Below, piece by piece: positions 1 to 9,115 of a DNA stretch of 64,000 nucleotides. This DNA comes from Bufo bufo (Eukaryota > Chordata > Amphibia > Anura > Bufonidae). Position 1 is the stretch's first letter, and each line of letters starts with the position of its first letter. The translations under genes and the position numbers were made by a program. The notes beneath the pieces were generated by a model. It was given only the letters and a program-made list of their open reading frames with translations, was not told the DNA's origin and did no database searches. The stretch spans positions 341,465,010-341,529,009 of the forward strand of contig NC_053392.1 in the NCBI RefSeq assembly GCF_905171765.1, read 5' to 3'.

Positions 1-540
1 CTATCACTACTAATTTTGATATTCACATTTTTTATTGCTCATTTATTTATTTGATTATATAATCTGGAGATATATCTGCTGCACCACTGTTCTAGATAAC
101 AGAATTATATTAGTTCTTTCATACATGCCGGACTGGATTTCCAGTTTCTATTAGCTATAACAGTGGATAAATTGCCATTTTAATATATATTTTATGTGAA
201 TTTTAGACATTTTGAATTGGGGACACAGCTCTGGTTAGGTCTCATTGCCCATTGCGTATGGTTATAATATTATCGCTACCCATCCGCTTTTATACTGTCT
301 TAAATAAACTAATAAATTGATATATTATTAATATATTGCTTGAGTCGCTTTGCCTATCTTGTGAACTGGATATATGAGTGCCCATTCTATTGTTATTACT
401 AAGGTATTTAGTTACTGGAATTCAAATTGAATTATGCAATAACTTTTTGAACTGTACAGGAAAAAATGGTCCAGTAGCTAAATAACACTAATTAGATGGT
501 CCCTATAGGGCCCACATCTTAGAAACATTTTGTAAAGTTA
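1..540. other. AT-rich stretch without recognisable gene
   Basis: No coding region, RNA gene or repeat that I can name is visible here. The sequence is AT-rich with short runs and looks like ordinary non-coding host DNA before the LINE fragment. Confidence 0.5.
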
Positions 541-947
541 TTCCACCTTCCTACTATCCAGAATCCCACAATGCCTATCTTCTATATCCTCCATCTTCTC
601 CTCTCGCTTTCTAAAACTTAACATGGAGAAAACATGGAAAATGTATCTTCTTTCCTTCATCTCACTCAGCGCCCCCCCCCCCTCCTTCAACAGCAACAGA
701 TCTATTTATCACAGTCAATGGCTGCAAACTCTGCCCTGTCAACCAAGTCTACTACCTTGGGGTAACCTATGATTCTTCTCTGTCCTTCAAACCACACATA
801 CAAGCCCTATCCCCCTCCTTCTGAATCCCACTAAAAATATCTCTCAGATATGCATATTCCTCAACCCAGAGTCTGTAAAAGTGCTTGTACATGCCCTTAT
901 CATATCCCACCTAGACTACTGTAACATCCTCTTTTGTGGCCTTCCAT
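541..947 (+). mobile_element. LINE fragment (CR1/L2-type reverse transcriptase end), 5' part
   Basis: Translation in shifting frames gives the end of a non-LTR reverse transcriptase: a YYLGVTYDSSLSFKPHI block followed by HALIISHLDYCNILFCGLP. This matches the thumb region of CR1/L2/Rex-type LINEs. The frame is broken by stops and indels, so it is a dead fragment. It stops at a Tc1 insertion; its 3' continuation resumes at 2231, but roughly 60 residues expected between the two halves are missing, so DNA was lost at or near the insertion. The exact LINE clade cannot be fixed by eye. Confidence 0.7.
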
Positions 948-2228
948 CATAACCCCTTTAACTAATATTTAGTTGTATAACCACTGTTTCTGAGAACTGC
1001 TGTACCTCTGTGTTGCATGGAGTCAACCAACTTCTGGCACCTGTGAACAGGTATTCCAGCCCACGATGATTGGACTACATTCCACAGTTCTCTATTTCTT
1101 GGTTTTGCCTCAGAAACAGCATTTTTTATGTCACCCCACAAGTTTTCTATTGGATTAAAATCCGGGGATTTGGCTGACCACTCCATAACAACAATATTGT
1201 TGGTCTGGAACCAAGATGTTGCACGTTTACTGGTGTATTTGGGGTCGTTGGTTGGAACACCCATTTTAAGGGCATTTCCTCTTCAGCATAAGACAGCATG
1301 ACCTCTTCAAGTATTCTGATGTATTCAAACTGATCCATGATCCCTGGTATGCGATAAATAGGTCCAACACCGTAGTATGAGAAACATCCCCATATCATGA
1401 TGCTTGCGCCACCATGCTTCACTTTCTTCAGTGTTTGGGGGTCGTCTAGCAAACTCTCTCGGCCACTAGACCCAAAAAGAACAATCTTACTTTCATCAGT
1501 CCACAAAATGTCTCTTTAGGCCAGTCAATGTGCTCTTTGGCAAATCGTAACCTCTTCAGCACGTGTCTTCTTTTCAACAGTGGGACTTTGCGGGGGCTTC
1601 TTTCAGGTAGCTTGTCTTCACATAGGCGTCTTCTAATTGTAACAGTACTCACAGGTAACTTTAGAACTTCTTTGATCTTCCTGTCTTTGCCATTTTGGCT
1701 ATTCTTGTATCCATTTCAATGGTAGTTTTTCACTTTCTTCCACATCTTTCAGGTTTTGGTTGCCATTTTAAAGCATTTGCGATCATTTTAGCTGAGCAGC
1801 CTATCATTTTCTGCACTTCTTTATATTTTTTCCCCTCTCCAATCAACTTTTTAATCAAGGTACGCTGTTCTTCTGAACAATGTCTGGAATGATCTATTTT
1901 CCTAAGAATTTCTGAGAAAAATGCACTGTAACCAGCATGTACAACATTTGCTGCCTTCTTTCCTTAAATAAGGGCAATAATTGCCACCTGTTTTTCAAAG
2001 AATGAATGATCTCACTCATTGAACTCCACACTGCTATTATTTTGAACATGCCCCTTTCAATTAGTGATTCAATTGCACAGAATCAGCAGCATGCATGCCA
2101 TGACTGTTGGATTTCTATTACTCTACTACACCTGCTAGTAAATTATTTGCCATGTAGAAATATCATTTCTACCAAAATCAGTGATTGATCAGGTTAGTGA
2201 TGTCTGACTGCTATTTTGAACACAACTG
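948..2228 (-). mobile_element. Tc1-like DNA transposon, decayed, inserted in the LINE
   Basis: A reverse-strand Tc1 transposase relic occupies most of the element. The high-coordinate end carries a terminal motif, CAGTTGTGTTCAAAATAGCA on the minus strand, next to TA at 2229-2230, as expected for Tc1 integration at TA. A second copy of the GTTCAAAATAGCAGTG motif lies about 180 bp inside (near 2045). The low-coordinate end near 948 lacks the matching inverted repeat, so that end is truncated. The left boundary is uncertain by about 10 bp. Confidence 0.8.
962..1900 (-). pseudogene. Tc1-like transposase, frameshifted
   Basis: This would be the cut-and-paste transposase of the surrounding element. 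Read on the minus strand, an N-terminal helix-turn-helix region is recognisable near 1880-1740 (motif KKYKEVQKMIGCSAKMI), then a WTDESKI block with the first catalytic aspartate near 1500, a GGASIMIWGCFSYYG block, and a C-terminal block with SPDFNPIENLWGDIK that holds the catalytic glutamate. These blocks sit in different frames with stops between them, including a frame change near 1440-1500 and another near 1265. It cannot make a functional protein. The domain order and WTDE/NPIENLW motifs are diagnostic of the Tc1 family. Confidence 0.85.
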
Positions 2229-2230
2229 TA

Positions 2231-2632
2231 CAAGGCCGCCCACAGGCTGTCCCCTCTATATATCTGTGACCTGATTCCACACGCCGCAATCTCCGATTCT
2301 CACAAGACCTCCTTCTCCACTTTCCTCTTATCACCACTTCCCACAATAGCCTCCAAGATTTCTCCAGTGCATCACCTCAACTCTGGAACTCTGTACCAGA
2401 ACATATCAGACTCTCACCTACAGTGGAAACCTTTAAAAGGAACCTGAAAACCCACCTCTTCTTACAAGCCTAAAACCTACAGTAACCCTCCTACCCTTAT
2501 CCTCTGTAGATTGTAAGTGGTTTGTAACTTGTTCTTTCTTATTGTACTTGTTATATATTATGTATGTGCACCTCTTTTTATATGTACAACACCATGGAAT
2601 GAATGGCGATTTATTAATAAATAATAATGTGT
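2231..2632 (+). mobile_element. LINE fragment, 3' end and tail
   Basis: This continues the LINE split by the Tc1 element. The end of the open reading frame is visible as a degenerate stretch (LYKAAHRLSPLYICDLIPH, then remnants of a TVETFKRNLKTHLFLQA-like end), followed by a 3' untranslated region. It finishes with GGAATGAATGGCGATTTATT and AATAAATAATAATG, a tail typical of CR1/L2-like LINEs in amphibians. A SINE at 32991 has a related tail, which suggests it was mobilised by this type of LINE. Confidence 0.7.
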
Positions 2633-2819
2633 TCAGAAATACATACTTTTAATTCACGGCTCATAAAGCCAATATATTGTGAAAAATAACTATTGCAATA
2701 TATCATATATACTACATAAGTGTTACAGTTTATGTAATCTTTCATGGGATGTTAACCCTGTACAGTTTGATGTAAAAGAAGACAGCATTTTAAATGTGAA
2801 CATATGGGCGAAATAAACA

Positions 2820-4120
2820 AAAACGTCATTTTCCCCAAATAAAGTTAAAAAAAAATTGGTAAAAAATAGGGGGAAAAAAAAGTATACATATTAGGAATCG
2901 CCGTGCCCGTATCGACCGGCTCTATAAACATATCCCTTGACCTAACCCCTTAGATGAATACAGTAAAAAATAAAAAATAAAAACTGTGCTAAATAAACCA
3001 TTTTTTGTCACCTTACATCACAAAAAGTACAACAGCAAGCGATCAAAAAGGCGTTTGCCCACCAAAATAGTACCAATATAACCGTCACCTCATCCCGCAA
3101 AAAAATGAGCCACTACCTGAGACAATCGCCCAAAAAATAAAAAAACTATGGCTCAGAATATGGAGACACTAAAACATAATTTTTTTTGTTTGAAAAAAGC
3201 TGTTATAGCGTAAAACTTACATAAATAAAAAAAAGTATACATATTTGGTATCGCCGCGTTCGTGTCGACCGACTCTATAAAAATATTACATGAACTAACC
3301 CCTCAGATGAACACCGTAATAAAAAAATAAAAAACTGTGCTAAATAAACTATTTTTTGTCACCTTACATCACAAAAAGTGTAATAGGAAGCGATCAAAAA
3401 GTCATATGCACCCCAAAATAGTGCCAATCAAACCGTCATCTCATCCCGCAAAAAATGAGACCCTACCTAAGATATTCGCCTCAAAACTGAAAAAACTATG
3501 GCCTTCAGAATATAGAGACACTAAAACATGATTTTTTTTTTGTTTCAAAAATGATATTATTGTGTAACACTTACATAAATAAAAAAAAAAGTATACATAT
3601 TAGGTATCGCTGTGTCTGTATAGACTGGCTGTATAAAAATATCACATTACCTAACCCCTGAGATAAACACCATAAAAAATAAAAAATAAAAACTGTGCTA
3701 AATAAACCATTTTTTTTCACCTTACATCACAAAAAGTGTAATAGCAAGCGATCAAAAAGTCATATGCACCCCAAAATAGTGCCAATTAAACCATCATCTC
3801 ATCCCGCAAAAAAATAGACCCTACCTAAGATAATCGCCCAAAAACTGAAAAAATTATGGCTCTCAGACTATGGAAACACTAAAACATGATTTTTTTTGCT
3901 TCAAAAATTAAATCATTGTGTAAAACTTACATAAATAAATAAAAAGTATACATATTAGGTATCGACGCATCCGTGACAACCTGGTCTATAAAAATATCAC
4001 ATGATCTAACCAATGATCTTTATTTTTTGTAAATAACAAAAAATATAAAAACGGTGCCAAAACAGCTATTTCTTGTTATCTTGCCTCACAAAAAGTGTAA
4101 TATAGAGCAACCAAAAATCA
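2820..4120 (+). repeat. Tandem repeat block A, about 355-bp unit, four copies
   Basis: The motif GTATACATATTAGG recurs at about 2882, 3235, 3591 and 3946, a spacing of 353-356 bp. Each unit also contains AAAACTGTGCTAAATAAAC and CACAAAAAGTG blocks in the same order, so these are real tandem units diverged by point changes and A/T-tract length. No conserved reading frame is seen. The same family appears reversed at 19505-20930 and again at 62885-63430. I know similar sequence from frog genomes but cannot name the parent element. I infer it is internal sequence of a large non-autonomous DNA transposon. Confidence 0.8.
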
Positions 4121-5208
4121 TATGTACCCTAAACTAGTACCAACAATACTGCCACCCTTTCCCGTAGTTTCTAAAATGGGGCCACTTTTTTGGAGTTTCT
4201 ACACTAGGGGTGCATCAGGGGGGCTTCAAATGGGACATGGTGTAAAAAAAAACAGTCCAACAAAATCTGCCTTCCAAAAACCTTATGGCATTCCTTTCCT
4301 TCTGCGCCCTGCCGTGTGCCCGTACAGCTGTTTATGACCACATATGGGGTGTTTCTGCAAACTACAGAATCAGGGCCATAAATATTGAGTTTTGTTTGGC
4401 TATTAACACTTGCTTTGTTACTGGGAAAAATGAATTAAAATGGAAAATTTGCCCAAAAATTTTAATTCTGAAATTTCATCTCCATTTGCCAATAACTCTT
4501 GTGGAACACCTAAAGGGTAAACAACGTTTGTAAAATCTGTTTTGAATACCTTGAGGGGTGTAGTTTCTTAGATTGGGTCACTTTTATGTAGTTTTTACTC
4601 TAGGGTTGCATCAGGGGGGCTTCAATTGGGACATGGTGTCAAAAAAAACAGTCCAGCAAAATCTGCCTTCCAAAAAACGTATGGCATTTCTTTCCTTCTG
4701 CGCCCTGCCGTGTGCCCGTACAGCGGTTTACGACCACATATGGCGTGTTTCTGTAAACTACAGAATCAGGGCCATAAATATTGAGTTTGGTTTGGCTGTT
4801 AACCCTTGCTTTATAACTGGAAAAAAATTATTAAAATGGAAAATCTGCCAAAAAAGTGATATTTGGAAATTGTATCTCTATTTTCCATTAATTCTTGTGG
4901 AACACCTAAAGGGTTAACAAAGTTTGTAAAATCAGTTTTGAATACCTTGAGGGGTGTAGTTTCTTATATGGAGTCACTTTTATGGAGTTTCTACTCTAGG
5001 GGTGCATCAGGGGGGCTTCAAATGGGACATGGTGTCAAAAAAACAGTCCAGCAAAACCTGCCTTACAAAAACCATATGGCATTCCTTTCCTTCTGCGCCC
5101 TGCCGTGTGCCCGTACAGCGGTTTACGACCACATATGGGGTGTTTCTGCAAACTACAGAATCAACCAAGTCCTTAAGGTGAAATAGGGCTGAGTCCTTAA
5201 GGGGTTAA
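4121..5208 (+). repeat. Tandem repeat block B, about 396-bp unit, ending at TTAA
   Basis: The motif TGCATCAGGGGGGCTTCAA recurs at about 4211, 4607 and 5003, giving a 396-bp unit with 2.6 copies. Short open frames repeat in each unit (CALPCARTAVYDHIW) but they contain no domain and are interrupted. The block ends with CCTTAAGGGGTTAA, whose last four bases (5205-5208) could be the TTAA target of a piggyBac-type transposon; that reading is inference. Block B follows block A in the same order at 63430, so A and B belong to one parent repeat. Confidence 0.75.
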
Positions 5209-5209
5209 G

Positions 5210-5617
5210 AACCCTAAATCAGGTACTTTTCCCTGTTTCCATTGCTCCCAGTGTTCAAGTGCCATAAAGGGCAATATAGTTACACACTCATACCCGATTG
5301 AAGGATTATTTACCTGTGATTCCACCTATGTGGTTTATCTTATCAAATGTCCCTGCGGCCTGGTTTACATTGGTGAAACCACACAACATATAAGAGACCG
5401 AATCTCCAAGCACAAGTCTTCCATTAGAACTCAACAGTGGTTATTACCAATCCCAGCCGATTTTAAGGAGTACAATTATCACATTTCATCACTATGTTTC
5501 CAAGTTCTGGAAGAAGTACCGATTCCACGCAGTGGAGGAAACCGCACGCTACAATTAAGACAACGTGAATCTTTCTGGATCCATCGCTTGGCCAAAAGAA
5601 CTGAACAGGGAATGTGA
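5210..5617 (+). pseudogene. PLE C-terminal fragment with GIY-YIG endonuclease
   Basis: This is the C-terminal part of a PLE polyprotein, normally fused behind the reverse transcriptase and used to nick target DNA. In frame from 5210 it has PKSGTFPCFHCSQC, a cysteine/histidine cluster, then CDSTYVVYLIKCPCGLVYIG, which is the GIY-YIG core of the PLE type, and RDRISKHKS with the catalytic arginine region. The C-terminal RQRESFWIHRL contains the usual glutamate. The stop is at 5615-5617. The stretch is open but has no N-terminal two thirds, so it is a fragment. It is related to, but clearly diverged from, the copy at 30418-31185. Confidence 0.85.
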
Positions 5618-5724
5618 CTTTTTCTGTAGTAACATTATGATATCTGATTTTTTTCTTCTCTATTTCTTTTCAGATTTGATAGTCTGGGACATTATCCCTA
5701 ATTAGCAGACAACATGGGTGAGAC

Positions 5725-6215
5725 TCCCCCTCCCTTCCTTTCCCTTCCCCCACCTTATTTTCCTTCCCCTTACACACTCTACTGTCTCTCTTTCCTGATC
5801 TTATACCAGATTAACGATTATCCATGTCTATATCTCTTCTCTTCTCCTTTTTCTGGCTTCCTTTCTTCTTATCCCTCCCATTTTTTCTCTTGCTTTCTTC
5901 TCCCTTTTTTCTGTTTTATTTTTTCCCCCTTTTTCCTTTTTTCCTCTTTTCCTCTTTTCTTTTTCTTTTTCTTGTTGTTTCTTCTCCTTCCCTTTACCCT
6001 TTTCCTCATTTTCCCCTTCCTCCCCCTCTCCTCTCTATTTTCCCCCCTCTCTTCCCTCCTTTCTCTCCATTTTGTTTCCACCCTTCTTCTACTCCTTACT
6101 TTTTCAATCTTTCTTTTTAATCTTTTCTTCTTATTTCCTTTTTCTCTTTTCTCTCCCTTTTTTTCCTCCATCCTTTTTTCTCCATTTTTTTATTTCTCTA
6201 TGATTCTTTATAAAT
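5725..6215. repeat. Polypyrimidine low-complexity tract
   Basis: Almost uninterrupted C/T sequence on the plus strand over about 490 bp lies in the 3' untranslated part of the PLE. It produces overlapping open frames of Phe/Ser/Leu on one strand and Lys/Arg/Glu on the other, which are artefacts of composition and not genes. Confidence 0.9.
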
Positions 6216-6548
6216 CTCATTCTATATGCCCAGTCCCTATCCTTATCTAACATATCAACATTCCATTACTCCTATTTACCCCACACATTGGATTCCCTTC
6301 CTTTTTCACACTTTTTTTCACACTTGATCAATTTTCCTTCATTTAGAATGATTCCCTTTGGTTCCTCCTATACTATGGACCTGTAGTATATTGATTGTTG
6401 CTTGCGTCGTTCCTTGAATCTATGTTATTTATAATTATTGGCATATATTATGTAACCTTGCTTGACCTCTGTTTTTCCTATTTATACTTCAATTCGTTGA
6501 TAACATATGGAATATCATGTTCATATTTTTTGACAGACCCCTTGATAA

Positions 6549-6582
6549 AGATCCTTTGTGGGACCGAAACATTGGGACACTA
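6549..6582 (+). ncRNA. Degenerate hammerhead-ribozyme-like motif of a PLE
   Basis: The segment has CTTGATAAAG where the hammerhead core CTGATGA is expected, a short stem-like spacer (GATCCTTTGTGGGACC), and GACCGAAACATTGG where GAAAC is expected. This is the position of the hammerhead motif known from PLE terminal repeats. The first core box is altered, so cleavage is unlikely. Confidence 0.5.
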
Positions 6583-6640
6583 TATGGCATTGTAAAAAAA
6601 AACTTTGTACGTAAGCAGAATTTCTGGACATGAATTGATT

Positions 6641-6980
6641 GTATTAAGTAAATCTAAACATTTATACTATGGATTAAAAGCATTATAAAACTTTAATTGG
6701 TGTGCCATAGAATCTCTTCAACAAATTACTTTGACTTTTGTCCTCTATCAGCACCCTTCCTTGTTACGGTGTGCACATGTCATCCAACACTCTTCTAAAA
6801 GGGAAAATCAGACTTTATATTCTGTAGTACCCTACATCACAATCTCTTTTTAACAATGCCAGAACAAGCCCTGTACCTCACATGGATCCAGAGATTGAGT
6901 AGATGATTGTTTAGACGATTATTGACACAATCAACTTTAGCAATTGAAAGATGATTACAGACAAGCATTTTCATGCAACC
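6641..6980. other. Unassigned sequence with a short diverged interspersed repeat
   Basis: No gene is visible. About 60 bp near 6838-6900 (CCTCACATGGATCCAGAGAT) resembles 24330-24395 (CCTCACATGAACCTAGAGAT), so part of this stretch is an unidentified interspersed repeat. Confidence 0.45.
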
Positions 6981-7198
6981 ATTATCATTAGAGATGAGGG
7001 AATCGAAGCTGACGAAGTGGAATTCATTAAAAATTTCAGTAAAAATTTGATTCGCACCGAATATGAATTTCCTCGTGCTTTTCCTAAAATGGCGGCTGCA
7101 CTTGTGAGGACACGGAGAAAGGAAGTCTGGGAAGGCGGGATCACCCATGCTGACATGCATGCAGCTAATCAGCAGCCAGCCCTGTGATGTCACAGTCA

Positions 7199-7206
7199 TA
7201 TAAATA
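7199..7206 (+). promoter_or_regulatory. TATA-like box in hAT1 leader
   Basis: TATAAATA lies in a more GC-balanced part of the hAT1 5' leader, downstream of a CpG-containing segment and about 1.9 kb upstream of the transposase start. By position it could be the element's promoter. A similar TTATAAATAG occurs in the leader of the small hAT derivative at 22733. Confidence 0.35.
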
Positions 7207-7639
7207 CGGCAGCCATCTTAGATTCTGCCATTCACCAGCGTACTTAGTGCAGGGGGAGACGTGTCTACAAGTGCTAGAGACAGTGATAGAAAAATCGTCA
7301 TTGTACTAAAAAAAAAATATTTACAAGTGCAGGGAAAGATTATTCAAGGTGTAGGGAAAAGATAGGGAGGAATCATTCCATTGCATTTCTGTTGAACAGG
7401 GTTCAGTCGGGGAGGTGACAACCTGGTTAATAGGAATAATCAGATTACACTTTGCTGCACTGACTGGCGATACAAATTACCATTATACAGCTCTGTTATT
7501 CTAGCAAACTGTTCTTATTAGGGTGCAAGTGCTGTTTGATACAGGCATTAACAGGGTTCATTACAAGGACATTTTTCTATGTTTTATTTGCCCTTGTATG
7601 GAGCAGTTATATGTTCTAAAGCATTTTTTGGCTTGCATT

Positions 7640-9090
7640 AGTGGGGAAAAAAGGGCGTATTAGCCGTTGTGTGTTGAAGTGTGAAAATTACAGCCCTTTT
7701 TGTCGTTTATTAGTGGAAAAAAATATTTGCCGCTCAGCTGTGCACTTATCTGTTTTAAAGCCCTTTTTTGTGTGTATTAGTGGCGAAATACAAATATATT
7801 CCCCATTCATAGTTGTACTTATCTGTTGAAAAGCCTTTTGTGTAAAAATAGAAAAAAATTAGGGCCTAATTACTGTTCAGCGGTGCAGTGAGATATTTTA
7901 TAGCCCACTTTGCCGTGTTTTAGTGACAAAATACAAATATATTCGCCGTTCATAGTTGTACTTATCTGTTGAAAAGCCTTTTGTGCAAAAATTAAAAAAA
8001 ATTCGGGCCTAATTGCCGTTCAGCGGTGTAGTGAGATATTTTACAGCCCAGTTTGCCATGTATTAGTGGCGAAATACAAATATATTCGCCGTTCATAGTT
8101 GTACCTATCTATTGAAAAGCCTTTTGTGTAAAAACAGAAAAAAATTAGGGCCTAATTGCCGTTCAGCAGTGCAGTGAGATATTTTACAGCCCAGTTTGCC
8201 ATGGGTTACTGGCAAAATACAAATATATTTGCCGTTCATAGTTGTACTTATCTGTTGAAAAGCATTTTGTGTAAAAATAGAAAAGAATTAGGGCCTAATT
8301 GCCATTCAGCGGTGCAGTGAGAAATTTTACAGCCCACTTTGCCGTGTATTAGTGGCAAAATACATATATAATTGCCTTACAGAGTTGTACTTATCTGTTG
8401 AAAAGCCTTTTGTGTAAAAACAGAAAAAAAATTAGGGCCTAATTGCCATTCAATGGTGCAGTGAGATATTTTACAGCCCACTTTGCCGTGTTTTAATGGC
8501 GAAATACAAACATATTCGCCATTCATAGTTGTACCTATCTGTTGAAAAGCCTTTTGTGTAAAAATTATAAAAAAATTAGGGACTAATTGCCCTTCAGTGG
8601 TGCAGTGAGAAATTTTACAGCCCAGTTTGACGTTTATTACTGGCGAAAAACAAATATATTTGCCGTTTAAGGTTTTACTTATCTGTTGAAAAGCCTTTTG
8701 TGTAAAAATCTAAAAATATTTGGGCCTAATTGCTGTTCAGCGGTGTAGTGAGATATTTTACAGCCCAGTTTGTCATGTATTATAGGCGAAATACTACTAT
8801 ATTCACCATTAATCTTTGCACTTATCTGTTGAAAAGCCTTTTGTGTAAAAAATTTTAAAAAATTAGGGCCTAATTGCCATTCAGCGGTGCAGTGAGATAT
8901 TTTACAGCCCACTTTGCCGTGTATTAGTGGCGAAATACAAATAAATTTGCCATTCATAGTTGTACGTTGAAAAGCCTTTTGTGTAAAAATACAAAAAAAT
9001 TAGGGCCTAATTTCCGTTCAGCGGTGCAGTGATATATTCTAAAGCCCTGTTTGCTGTGTATTAGTGGAGTAATAAAAAATATTTGATCTA
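7640..9090 (+). repeat. 142-bp tandem array in hAT1
   Basis: The phrase GTTGAAAAGCCTTTTGTGT recurs about every 142 bp (near 7824, 7969, 8109, 8251, 8396, 8537, 8682, 8828 and 8966), with degenerate copies before it from about 7560. Units share GTGCAGTGAGATATTTTACA and AAATACAAATATATTCGCC. The array lies between the leader and the transposase and has no coding signal. Confidence 0.9.
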
Positions 9091-9115
9091 ACATTCGGTT
9101 ATTTGATCTAACAGT

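Larger units (their letters stand above)
5209..6640 (+). mobile_element. Penelope-like element, 5'-truncated copy
   Basis: The copy starts abruptly after TTAA at 5208 inside the pre-endonuclease linker of a PLE protein. It includes the zinc-binding CFHCSQC motif and the full GIY-YIG domain, then a 3' untranslated region with a long polypyrimidine stretch and a hammerhead-like motif near 6549-6582. The reverse transcriptase is absent. PLEs are retroelements with reverse transcriptase plus GIY-YIG endonuclease, and 5' truncation is common in them. The 3' boundary is approximate. Confidence 0.8.

Noticed and set aside
4122..5186. Repeated short frames with CALPCARTAVYDHIW
   Set aside because: They repeat with the 396-bp tandem unit, carry stops in variable places and show no known domain.
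5714..6250. 178-codon Phe/Ser/Leu-rich open frame, and a Lys/Arg/Glu-rich one on the other strand
   Set aside because: Both come from the polypyrimidine tract in a PLE 3' region; composition explains them fully.
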